A program made the position numbers and the translations under genes. From G963663735 sp963663735 (GTDB taxonomy: Bacteria > Acidobacteriota > UBA6911 > RPQK01 > JAPXNP01), in the NCBI GenBank assembly GCA_963663735.2, contig CAXXHN010000001.1, positions 744,001 to 808,000 of the forward strand: a stretch of DNA of 64,000 nt. Reading direction: 5' to 3'. How positions within the stretch are numbered: position 1 is the stretch's first letter; every line of letters starts with the position of its first letter. Below are positions 52,372 through 59,722 of the stretch, piece by piece. The notes below the pieces were generated by a model. The model was not told the origin of the DNA. It saw only the letters and a list, made by a program, of their open reading frames with translations, and searched no databases.

Positions 52372-53744
52372 TTCTCTGATCCAACAGCCATTTTCATCGG
52401 CAAATCTGACACTTTGCCTTCCTCTATCCTGCATCTCCACCACAACCATCCAGTCTGCACCATGACGCCCACAGACAGGGACAGGATGGCGGCAAATAAA
52501 CCGGGCACTTTCCCTGATAATACAGCAATCAGGAGAACCAGGGAACAGCTGACAATATATAGAATTACAGATTCTGTCACGGGCCTGGTTTTTCTCAAAT
52601 GAACCAGCCTGGCCTGGTACCAGCTCTGGTATACACTAAGCCCGGGAAGAACGCATCCAAACCACATTCCGCCTTCTCCCAGCTGGCTGAGATCAAGGGG
52701 AAGCCCTGAAAAATGCAAAAACCATACCCGGCTTAAAGGAGTAACCGCAATTAAAACGAATCCCGCCGTGGATACCAGGCTGATAATGGCCGCAAACCTG
52801 CCCAGCACCTCCATCGCACCCTTCCTGTCCAGCAGGGAAACGGCCACTTCCTGGAAAGCATAACCTGAGCAGCGGAGAATAAAAAACAAACCGTAAAGTA
52901 CAGGCCAGACCGCGAGGGACTCCAGAGCCAGGGGTGATCGGCTCACTGCTGAACTTATCACCGGCTGAAAAGCCAGCCTCAAAATTGAGGTCATGGCTAA
53001 AGGAAGATAAAATGAAGTAAAAGAGGCTACCGTAATGAGACTGTCCAGGCCGTTCTCCCACTCTTCCTCCTCTAAGACCTGGTTCTTGTAGAGTTTCAAC
53101 ATAGGACGAATCCGGTATCCGATAAATGCCGCTTCTGCCAGTACCCCCGAAGCAACAGCAATAGCGGCAACCACTATTCCGGGAAGAGATCCTGCCGCCC
53201 ATCCTGCTGCCAGGACCAGAACTACGGTAAAAAGCCGTACCAGGGTTCCGGCACTGACTACCCGGGATCTACCGAATCTGATTAAAATCCCCTGGTTAAA
53301 TCTTCGATAGGCAATCGCCCATGTCCAGAAAAGCATTATCTGCAAGCCCAACCGGGCCGGCTCCATGATTTCCTCCGGTATTCCCATCAACCGCCCCACA
53401 AGGAAATCAAACACAGGGGTAAAGGCAACCAAGGCGTGCAGAGTCGTGAGAAAGCCCCCCATTGCCATCATGTAATACCTGATTTTCAGATAAGAATACC
53501 AATCTCTGCAAAGAGCTGTTGAGGCAGTAAGCAGCATAATAATCGGGGCCTCAATTGCTATAGCAATAGGGAACACTACAGATCCAAACGCAGCCAGGGT
53601 AATCGCCGGGTCACTCAACCTTGCTATAACAGCGCTTATGGCAGGCAGCTCTACTGACATGAGAAGCCAGCTGGCTGCCAGGGGCCACCAGAGTCCAGCA
53701 GCCTTCCTCAGATCTGTTGGGGAAGATATTTTTCCGATTTGCAC
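52368..53744 (-). CDS. Multi-pass membrane transporter of the MATE/ANK (MOP-superfamily) type
   Basis: A 458-residue integral membrane protein with roughly ten to twelve hydrophobic spans and basic loops, in MOP-superfamily style. Segments such as AAGLWWPLAASWLLMSVELP, LAAFGSVVFPIAIAIEAPII, WTWAIAYRRFNQGILIRFGR and LPLAMTSILRLAFQPVISSA resemble MATE-like proteins and, less surely, bacterial relatives of the ANK phosphate/nucleotide exporter. The start is GTG 53744 without Shine-Dalgarno. The stop overlaps the nrtR start by four bases, so the two proteins are co-translated; the substrate could be linked to NAD metabolism, but that is inference. A multidrug or polysaccharide role cannot be excluded. 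Confidence 0.72.
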   Translation of the reverse strand: MQIGKISSPTDLRKAAGLWWPLAASWLLMSVELPAISAVIARLSDPAITLAAFGSVVFPIAIAIEAPIIMLLTASTALCRDWYSYLKIRYYMMAMGGFLTTLHALVAFTPVFDFLVGRLMGIPEEIMEPARLGLQIMLFWTWAIAYRRFNQGILIRFGRSRVVSAGTLVRLFTVVLVLAAGWAAGSLPGIVVAAIAVASGVLAEAAFIGYRIRPMLKLYKNQVLEEEEWENGLDSLITVASFTSFYLPLAMTSILRLAFQPVISSAVSRSPLALESLAVWPVLYGLFFILRCSGYAFQEVAVSLLDRKGAMEVLGRFAAIISLVSTAGFVLIAVTPLSRVWFLHFSGLPLDLSQLGEGGMWFGCVLPGLSVYQSWYQARLVHLRKTRPVTESVILYIVSCSLVLLIAVLSGKVPGLFAAILSLSVGVMVQTGWLWWRCRIEEGKVSDLPMKMAVGSEK

Positions 53745-54124
53745 TGCATAAGGATACGACAGTTTCAGTTTTGAAGAGAAACAGGCCTTTCCAAGGAGGA
53801 TTGACGGTTAATGAACCTCTTCGGGAGTTTTGTATTTCAGTGACAGATGCCATCCTCATTTTCCGGTTCGATCCAGATTCCGGCTCCTAGACCGAGAGAT
53901 ACGGCTGGCAACTGCCGTTCTTAATTGTTCATAAGCTGATCTCACCACCATGATCGTCAATTGCCAATAAATTCTCCCCCATTCATCCAGCATATTTGAC
54001 CGATCAGGGTTACTTAGAGTGAACTTAAATCTTTATCGTTTTATCATTGCTCTTTCACAGGGCTTTTTCCGTATTAATTTAAAAACGGAAAAACAGATTC
54101 GAAATACCAGTGGAGTTTTTACAA
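53745..54124. other. Intergenic stretch between divergent genes
   Basis: About 380 bases between the transporter (minus) and the TolC-like gene (plus). The only structure is a hairpin at 54064-54093 (TTTTTCCGT with ACGGAAAAA, 12-base loop) just before the TolC-like gene's Shine-Dalgarno; no convincing promoter pair could be picked. No protein-like frame is present. Confidence 0.45.
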
Positions 54125-55789
54125 ATGTTTAAAACAAAAATATTCCTGATTTGTGTTTGCGGCCTCCTGCCGCTGACTTTATCACTGTCTCTGGGACAGG
54201 TACCCTATGCCGGCCGTTTCTACCAGAACCAGGAAACTGAAACGGTCAAAGCCGGAGAAAACCTGGAAGCCGGAGTTCTGGATGACGGTAAACTCTATCT
54301 TACCGAACAGGAAGCTGTTGAAATGGCCCTGGCCAATAACCTGGATATTAATGTAAACAGGCATGCAAAATTATCCAGTTACTGGGATTTCGCCCTGCAA
54401 AAGGCAGCATATGACCCTGTGGGTTCCTTCAGCTATGATTGGCACAAGACAACCAAGGCGGCATCCAGCCTGCTGGAAGGTGGAGACAAACTGACCGACA
54501 TCCTGGGCACTTATAATTTCAGCTACACCCAGCCTTTCTCTTCGGGAACCAACCTGGAAGTAAGCTTCACCGGAGTCCGGAACAAAACTTCAAACTTTTT
54601 TGCTGGATTCAATCCCTCGATAAACACACATTTACAGGCCATTGTTTCCCAGGACCTCTTGAAAGGTTTCCTGAAAGCATCCCCTGAATACGAAATCGAG
54701 ATAAGCCGCAATAATTCCCGCCTCACTGAAGAAGCATTCAGGGAACAGGCGACCGCCATTATCAGCCAGGTACAGGAGAGTTTCTGGAACCTGGCAGCGG
54801 CAAGCCGGGAGGTGGAGTCCAGCAAAAAAGCCCTGGAATTGGCCCGCACAGTACACGAACAAAACCTGATCCGCCTCGAAGTGGGCACAGGTTCCGAACT
54901 TGAGGCCATACAGTCACAGGCTGAAACCTCTTCCCGCGAGGAAGGCCTTATCAGGGCGGAATATACCTACAGGAACGCCCAGGATGCCCTGGTGAAACTC
55001 ATCAGCAACTTCGAAGACCCACGGGAAATGAAGGTAACCATTATCCCGGAAGGTCTGGAGAAGATGCTGTCTCCAGAAATTGAATCCTTCGAAAGCCTTA
55101 TGGAAATCGCGAGTGCCAACCGCCCGGAAATGGATCAGTTAAATATAAATATCAGGAACCTGGAAATCCGCTACCGCCAGTCCACTGATGAACTGAAACC
55201 ATCCCTGTCGGTTTCGGGCGGGTACGAACAGTTTGGACTGGGTGGAGTTCAAATTGTCAGGGATTACTCAGGAGGTTTCTTTGATCCGCCAATTGTCGAG
55301 ATTAACGAGGGAGGGCTGGGAGAATCGCTGTCAGAGTTATTCAGTGGCACCTACAGGGGATACGTATTCGGATTTGATTTCAGGATACCCATAAAAAACA
55401 GCGCGGCAAGGGCCAGGAACGCCCAGGCCAAAATCGCCGTGGATAAGGCCCGGATGGAGAAGCGCTCTGTCAGGCAGACGATTGCCCTGGAGATCAGGGA
55501 CGCCCTTACCAGAATAGAAATGAATAGGGCCCGCGTGACAGCCTCAAACGCCACGGTAATGGCAGCGGAAAAAAGGCTGGAAGGCGAAGAAGCCCGCTTT
55601 GAAGTGGGGGTAGGAACTACCCGGGAACTTATTGAAGCCCAAAGAGACCTGTTGCAGGCCATTTCCACCCAGGTAGAAGCCCAGACCGCACTGGCCACCA
55701 GCCAGGCTGTGCTGGACAAAGCCGCAGGCAGGACCTTTCAACGGCGCGGGATCGTTCTGCAGGAAGCAATCAAAAGGAATGTTGAATAA
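54125..55789 (+). CDS. TolC-like outer-membrane efflux protein
   Basis: A 554-residue outer-membrane factor. MFKTKIFLICVCGLLPLTLSLSLGQ is a signal peptide. Two long coiled-coil OEP repeats follow: the first contains YLTEQEAVEMALANNLDINV and SQVQESFWNLAAASREVESS..., the second VGTGSELEAIQSQAETSSRE and, at the C-terminus, FEVGVGTTRELIEAQRDLLQ. The GT(G/T) turn before each helical pair is the family mark. The protein forms the trimeric channel of tripartite pumps or type I secretion. ATG 54125 is chosen because GGAG lies nine bases upstream; a GTG at 54110 overlaps that site. No inner-membrane pump genes are adjacent. Confidence 0.88.
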   Translation: MFKTKIFLICVCGLLPLTLSLSLGQVPYAGRFYQNQETETVKAGENLEAGVLDDGKLYLTEQEAVEMALANNLDINVNRHAKLSSYWDFALQKAAYDPVGSFSYDWHKTTKAASSLLEGGDKLTDILGTYNFSYTQPFSSGTNLEVSFTGVRNKTSNFFAGFNPSINTHLQAIVSQDLLKGFLKASPEYEIEISRNNSRLTEEAFREQATAIISQVQESFWNLAAASREVESSKKALELARTVHEQNLIRLEVGTGSELEAIQSQAETSSREEGLIRAEYTYRNAQDALVKLISNFEDPREMKVTIIPEGLEKMLSPEIESFESLMEIASANRPEMDQLNINIRNLEIRYRQSTDELKPSLSVSGGYEQFGLGGVQIVRDYSGGFFDPPIVEINEGGLGESLSELFSGTYRGYVFGFDFRIPIKNSAARARNAQAKIAVDKARMEKRSVRQTIALEIRDALTRIEMNRARVTASNATVMAAEKRLEGEEARFEVGVGTTRELIEAQRDLLQAISTQVEAQTALATSQAVLDKAAGRTFQRRGIVLQEAIKRNVE

Positions 55790-55833
55790 GTAGTCGCGAG
55801 TCACAGACAGCAAACTACGGGAAGCGCTGATAC

Positions 55834-55870
55834 TTGAAAAAGGGGAGCCCGATTATGCTCCCCTTTTCAA
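55834..55870 (+). terminator. Terminator after the TolC-like gene
   Basis: Stem formed by TTGAAAAAGGGGAGC (55834-55848) and GCTCCCCTTTTCAA (55857-55870), one unpaired A, eight-base loop. The T-run is inside the 3' arm, typical of A/T-flanked bidirectional terminators. Confidence 0.75.
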
Positions 55871-56222
55871 GCCCAATGAAGCCGATTAAGTTCCCGGGGA
55901 TAAGCGTGAAAAATCCCCTTCTGGCTTCATTCTCCTCCGTTAAGCTATAATAAAAGTTACTTATAGGACTCTTACCTTGCAACACTCATTCCACTTACTG
56001 GAAATTAACGTCATCTATATTTTAACTTACCTGTAATCATCATTTTATAAGTAAATAAATTTGATTCGATTCTATTTACAGTTCTGTTTTTCATGAATAA
56101 ATCCAGAAATATGAATCAATCCTTCACAAAATTGAACCTCACCAACATCATGGGCCGATATTATATTCCGGTAAATCAGAGTCTGATCTGCCGGGAATAA
56201 AGCATTATCGCCTGCCAAAGAC

Positions 56223-56251
56223 TTGATATTTTTTCCCGATTGGATTATTTC
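56223..56251 (+). promoter_or_regulatory. Promoter of the HDIG gene
   Basis: TTGATA (56223-56228), 17 bases, TATTTC (56246-56251), then ten bases to ATG 56262. A reading frame runs through this promoter from 56223, but it carries no protein signal. The short distance again fits a leaderless message. Confidence 0.4.
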
Positions 56252-56261
56252 TGTAAGTACC

Positions 56262-56816
56262 ATGAAACGACAAGAAGCACTTGACCTGTTAAATGAATAT
56301 GTCAGAAACGAAAATATGATCAAACACAGCCTGGCTTCAGAGGCGGTAATGGCTGCGGTAGCTGACCGCCTCGGTGAAGACCGGGAAAAATGGGCCTTGG
56401 CCGGGCTGCTGCACGACCTTGATGTCGAAATAACTGAAGCAGACCTTAGGATCCACGGGCTGAAAACCGTCGATATCCTGCAGGAAAAAGGAGTCGATCC
56501 GGATATCATCGAAGCGATCAGGCTGCACAATGAAGATGCCCACGAAGATAAAAGAACATCTGTCTTTCATCACGCCCTGGCTGCCGGAGAAACCATCACC
56601 GGCCTGATTATTGCCACAGCCCTGGTCTACCCGGATAAAAAACTGGCCAGCGTTAAACCAAAGTCCATAACCAAGAGGATGAAGGAAACAGCCTTTGCCC
56701 GCTCCGTTAACCGAGAAACCATCATGGAATGTGAACTCATCGGAATACCCCTTCCCGAATTCGCCGCTCTCTCCCTGGAAGCCATGCGGGGAATCCATGA
56801 AGAACTGGGACTATAA
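56262..56816 (+). CDS. HDIG-type HD-domain protein
   Basis: A 184-residue HD-domain protein of the HDIG group. The core reads VRNENMIKHSLASEAVM (first His), GLLHDLDVEITEAD (HD near residue 56) and HNEDAHEDKRTSVFHHALAAGE (further metal ligands). Such small proteins hydrolyse phosphate esters or nucleotides; no specific substrate is indicated. The ATG at 56262 is chosen because the preceding in-frame region holds the promoter and no family similarity. It ends two bases before the 7-bp array that borders the S23-type element. Confidence 0.75.
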   Translation: MKRQEALDLLNEYVRNENMIKHSLASEAVMAAVADRLGEDREKWALAGLLHDLDVEITEADLRIHGLKTVDILQEKGVDPDIIEAIRLHNEDAHEDKRTSVFHHALAAGETITGLIIATALVYPDKKLASVKPKSITKRMKETAFARSVNRETIMECELIGIPLPEFAALSLEAMRGIHEELGL

Positions 56817-56817
56817 A

Positions 56818-56841
56818 TTTACGATTGACGATTGACGATTT
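56818..56841. repeat. Left 7-bp array of the S23-type element
   Basis: Consecutive units (A)TTTACG, ATTGACG, ATTGACG, ATTT in the plus orientation, starting two bases after the HDIG gene's stop. The right partner at 57306-57336 carries the same units in reverse complement. Confidence 0.7.
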
Positions 56842-56893
56842 GGGTCTTGGATTCAGGGAAAAATTTCATCATTTGAGAATTTGAAACGTCTCA

Positions 56894-57271
56894 GTGCTTA
56901 TTGTGAATCCGAATGAATTCAGAAATAGAACTAAGGCACTGGGCTTGGGAATAATTCGTTTGACGGCGGAGTTGCCTAACACCCGTTCTGGAGATGTTAT
57001 TGTCAGGCAATTGCTACGGTCTGGAACTGCAGTCGGTGCAAACTATAGGGCAGCTTGCCGCGCAAAATCTCCAGCTGATTTTATTTCTAAGATGAAGATC
57101 GTTGAAGAAGAGTGTGATGAAGCCATCTACTGGATCAAAATTCTTATTGATTCGGATCAGATTGAACAACACCTTGTCGATAGGTTATTGAAAGAGGCAG
57201 AAGAAATTCTGGCTATGGTTGTCTCTTCAATTAAAACTGTCCGAAACCGTAAATATAAGTCACCTGTCTAG
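56894..57271 (+). CDS. S23/IVP-type four-helix-bundle protein
   Basis: A 125-residue member of the four-helix-bundle family first known from intervening sequences of 23S rRNA genes (S23/IVP). The typical pattern is visible: FRNRTKALGLGIIRLTAELP, the signature VIVRQLLRSGTAVGANYRAACRAKSPADFI and VEEECDEAIYWIKILID. Related Avd proteins serve diversity-generating retroelements, but no reverse transcriptase is near. There is no 23S gene around it. The codon use looks more AT-rich than that of its neighbours. The start is GTG 56894 without a good Shine-Dalgarno; GTG 56903 is possible. The gene is bracketed by inverted 7-bp arrays, so it looks like a small mobile unit. The molecular function of the family is unknown. 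Confidence 0.85.
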   Translation: MLIVNPNEFRNRTKALGLGIIRLTAELPNTRSGDVIVRQLLRSGTAVGANYRAACRAKSPADFISKMKIVEEECDEAIYWIKILIDSDQIEQHLVDRLLKEAEEILAMVVSSIKTVRNRKYKSPV

Positions 57272-57305
57272 CGGACCCCCTCAAAGTGTTAAGACCTAAA
57301 ACCAC

Positions 57306-57336
57306 AATCGTAAATCGTAAATCGTCAATCGTCAAT
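57306..57336. repeat. Right 7-bp array of the S23-type element (inverted)
   Basis: Read on the minus strand: ATTGACG, ATTGACG, ATTTACG, ATTTACG, ATT, i.e. the same unit family as at 56818 but in the opposite orientation, 35 bases after the S23-type gene's stop. Confidence 0.7.
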
Positions 57337-57366
57337 TACTTCACATTCCTGCGTTAAGATTGGGGG

Positions 57367-58215
57367 ATGACCGGAAAAAATAACAACGGTTCTGGAAGTT
57401 CTGTCAGGCCCCCCTTTAAATCTCTTAGAAAAGCAACTTATGAAATAATTTTCAGGGCTGACAGCACTGCCGGAAAAGTCTTTGATGTAATTCTGCTGAT
57501 CGCCATCTTATGCAGCGTTATTGTTGTCATGCTGGAAAGTGTAACGACTATCGGCCTGCGCTTTCACCAGGTCCTGTACATACTGGAGTGGGTGTTCACT
57601 ATCCTCTTTACTGCTGAATATGCCCTGAGGCTTTACAGCGCGCCTCGACCGGCCAGGTATGCCCACAGCTTTTTCGGAATCATAGACCTGATGGCAGTGG
57701 TTCCCACCTACCTGAGCCTGATTTTTTCCGGGGCCCAGATGTTACTGGTCATACGTATCTTCCGCCTGATCAGGATCTTCAGGATTTTCAAGCTGACCCG
57801 TTACCTGGGTGAAGCGCGGGCCTTGCGCACAGCCCTGGCCCACAGCCGTTACAAGATTTCGGTATTTCTGACCGTAATACTCTCAACCGTGGTGTTAGTA
57901 GGGGCCCTTATGCACTTGGTCGAAGGCTCGGCCAGCGGATTCACCAGCATCCCCCGCAGTATCTATTGGGCCATTGTCACCATGACTACCGTTGGCTACG
58001 GAGACATTGCCCCCCAGACCGTCCTGGGCCAGTCGCTGGCCGCCCTGCTCATGATCATGGGGTATGGAGTAATCGCTGTCCCCACCGGAATCGTGTCAGC
58101 TGAAATGGTACTTAGCAAAAAGATGGAGGTCAGAACCTGCCCTTCCTGCCACCTTGCCGATCATGAGCCAGACGCCATCTTCTGCAAAAAATGCGGAGCA
58201 CGGCTGGGTGATTGA
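57367..58215 (+). CDS. Voltage-gated-type potassium channel with C-terminal zinc ribbon
   Basis: A 282-residue six-transmembrane channel. S1-S3 are hydrophobic segments (VILLIAILCSVIVVM, LEWVFTILFTAEYAL, GIIDLMAVVPTYLSLIF); S4 is the arginine ladder RIFRLIRIFRIFKLTRYL near 133; the pore helix and selectivity filter read YWAIVTMTTVGYGD near 205, followed by S6. After S6 there is a cytoplasmic zinc-ribbon CPSCHLADHEPDAIFCKKCG, an uncommon ending for a Kv-like subunit. Channels of this type pass K+ in response to voltage. The start ATG 57367 lies 30 bases after the right repeat array. It precedes a Tat TIM-barrel gene on the same strand. Confidence 0.9.
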   Translation: MTGKNNNGSGSSVRPPFKSLRKATYEIIFRADSTAGKVFDVILLIAILCSVIVVMLESVTTIGLRFHQVLYILEWVFTILFTAEYALRLYSAPRPARYAHSFFGIIDLMAVVPTYLSLIFSGAQMLLVIRIFRLIRIFRIFKLTRYLGEARALRTALAHSRYKISVFLTVILSTVVLVGALMHLVEGSASGFTSIPRSIYWAIVTMTTVGYGDIAPQTVLGQSLAALLMIMGYGVIAVPTGIVSAEMVLSKKMEVRTCPSCHLADHEPDAIFCKKCGARLGD

Positions 58216-58264
58216 GGGAGTTCGAGGATCTCACCTACCAAACAGCCCTGTTCCCTCCCGTTTT

Positions 58265-58300
58265 GTCCACATCGTCCATCATGTCCACTTCGTCCAGGTT
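58265..58300. repeat. Degenerate 9-bp array
   Basis: Four consecutive nine-base units: GTCCACATC, GTCCATCAT, GTCCACTTC, GTCCAGGTT, in the gap between the channel gene and the TIM-barrel gene. Only GTCCA is kept in each unit. Confidence 0.6.
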
Positions 58301-58394
58301 TTTCTTTCTCCACCCTACTCATCTCTTGCAACAGAAGCCTGCCCGAAATATACTCGTCCTTTCAAACAACAAGAATCCTCAAGGAGTTAAAAAT

Positions 58395-59471
58395 ATGGAT
58401 ATCTCGACGCGTAGAAATTTCATTAAAGCCACATCAGCCGCGGTGGCGGCCGCAGCCATGGCCAAATCCGTCAATGCCTTTCCCCGCCCCCGGTCCGAAG
58501 CTGAAAAAAGAGGCCGCCTGGCATCAAACTGCTACGCCTGCCGGGAAGTCTTCAGTCGCGACTGTTTCAACCCGACCCAGCTTCCTTCCGAGGAGGCAAA
58601 ACAGGTCCAGAAGAAATATGGGTCAATAACCCTGCTGGATTTTCCCCAGTTCACCAAAGATAATTTCCAGGGAATTCATACGATGGATCTCCTGGCCGGT
58701 CTCTTTGGGGACATTAACGACTTATCCATGTTTAAAAAACATACTACCTGGTGGGCCGGACAGCCTACCGAGATCCTGGCATTTGATCCTTCAACACCAT
58801 CTTCCCAGAAATGGCTGGATAAGCTGACCGATCAATTTGTCAAAACCGGCGTGAGCGGCTATCACATCTCCAATGATATTCCGCAGCATATCGCCGACCT
58901 CGACGACGAGAAGAGGAAAGCCGGCATCGCCACTGCCAAGGTGTGGCTGGAAGCTGCCTCCAGAATCGGAGTCAAAGCAATGAGGATCAACACAGCCGGC
59001 CCCCATATTGCCCCCCAGCCTGAAGCATCAACAGGCCTTCCGAGAAATGATGAACTGGAAAAATACCTGGAAAAAGCCATCCTCTCTTACCGCGAACTGG
59101 CTGAATACGGAGAAAAGAAAAACGTAATCGTGACCATTGAGAATCACTGGGGCCTCACTGCCAATCCTATCAACTCCAGGATCATAATCACCGAAGTGGA
59201 TCACCCATATCTGGAAGCCTGCCCGGATTTCTGCAACTGGGAGAACAAATACATGCTCTACCACGCCCTGGATGACATAATGCCCTATGCTCACACGATC
59301 GTTCATGCCAAATACTGGGACCGCTGGGAAAACCTGGATCTCGAACGCTGCGTGAAGATCCTGAACAAACACAATTTCCAGGGGAAAATATCTCTTGAAT
59401 ATGAACAGGGCCCCTGGAACGGTATTGAAGGAACGAAAAAGATGGCTGAAGCAGTGGCAGCGGCACTCTGA
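58395..59471 (+). CDS. Tat-exported sugar phosphate isomerase/epimerase-like TIM-barrel protein
   Basis: A 358-residue xylose-isomerase-like TIM-barrel protein. It opens MDISTRRNFIKATSAAVAAA, a twin-arginine signal. The metal-binding acidic and His residues of the fold are suggested by VTIENHWGLTAN, YLEACPDFCNWE, HTIVHAKYWDRW and GKISLEYEQGPWN. Exported relatives take part in sugar epimerisation or, in recent work on 3-keto-glycoside degradation, in lyase/isomerase steps. The ATG at 58395 has AAGGAG eight bases upstream; the longer frame back to 58212 runs through a repeat array and is not used. It follows the channel gene and precedes GH92, both on the same strand. Confidence 0.82.
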   Translation: MDISTRRNFIKATSAAVAAAAMAKSVNAFPRPRSEAEKRGRLASNCYACREVFSRDCFNPTQLPSEEAKQVQKKYGSITLLDFPQFTKDNFQGIHTMDLLAGLFGDINDLSMFKKHTTWWAGQPTEILAFDPSTPSSQKWLDKLTDQFVKTGVSGYHISNDIPQHIADLDDEKRKAGIATAKVWLEAASRIGVKAMRINTAGPHIAPQPEASTGLPRNDELEKYLEKAILSYRELAEYGEKKNVIVTIENHWGLTANPINSRIIITEVDHPYLEACPDFCNWENKYMLYHALDDIMPYAHTIVHAKYWDRWENLDLERCVKILNKHNFQGKISLEYEQGPWNGIEGTKKMAEAVAAAL

Positions 59472-59474
59472 CAA

Positions 59475-59495
59475 TTGACGATTGTGAATTGCCCG
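59475..59495. repeat. Short 7-bp array after the TIM-barrel gene
   Basis: Three units ATTGACG, ATTGTGA, ATTGCCC immediately after the stop codon. The first unit is identical to those bordering the S23-type gene at 56818-57336. Confidence 0.55.
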
Positions 59496-59534
59496 GTTTT
59501 TCTACATACGCCGCCGCAGGTGTCAACCCTCAAG

Positions 59535-59554
59535 TCTGGGCCTTGCGGCCCAGA
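59535..59554. repeat. Tetraloop hairpin in the gap before the GH92 gene
   Basis: TCTGGGCC (59535-59542) and GGCCCAGA (59547-59554) form a perfect eight-base stem with TTGC as loop. No T-run follows. It may be a REP-like unit or a weak terminator. Confidence 0.4.
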
Positions 59555-59722
59555 TAACAGGATTCCCAAAAGGGAGCCTGCAGCAGCGTCCAGTGTAGAG
59601 CTCTAACGAGCGTGGGCAAAACCATTGCGAAGTCGGGCGGAACCCTGGGTGACAGTCAGCCCCGGAAGGAGGGCACAGATAAACTGAGCATGAAGATTTT
59701 CCAATGTCGAACGGCCACCGCT

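Larger units (their letters stand above)
55790..56261. other. AT-rich intergenic stretch
   Basis: About 470 bases. It holds a weak 7-bp array at 55792-55819 (AGTCGCG, AGTCACA, GACAGCA, AACTACG), the terminator at 55834-55870, a short GGGGAT/ATCCCC stem near 55894-55916, and the promoter of the next gene at 56223. The central 250 bases are AT-rich and show nothing else. Confidence 0.45.

Noticed and set aside
56894..57271. Part of a diversity-generating retroelement (Avd homologue)
   Set aside because: No reverse transcriptase, template repeat or variable repeat is found within the window; the general S23/IVP label is safer.
58265..58300. GTCCA units as a CRISPR array or coding repeat
   Set aside because: The units are directly adjacent, only nine bases long and degenerate; the frame through them does not continue a protein motif.
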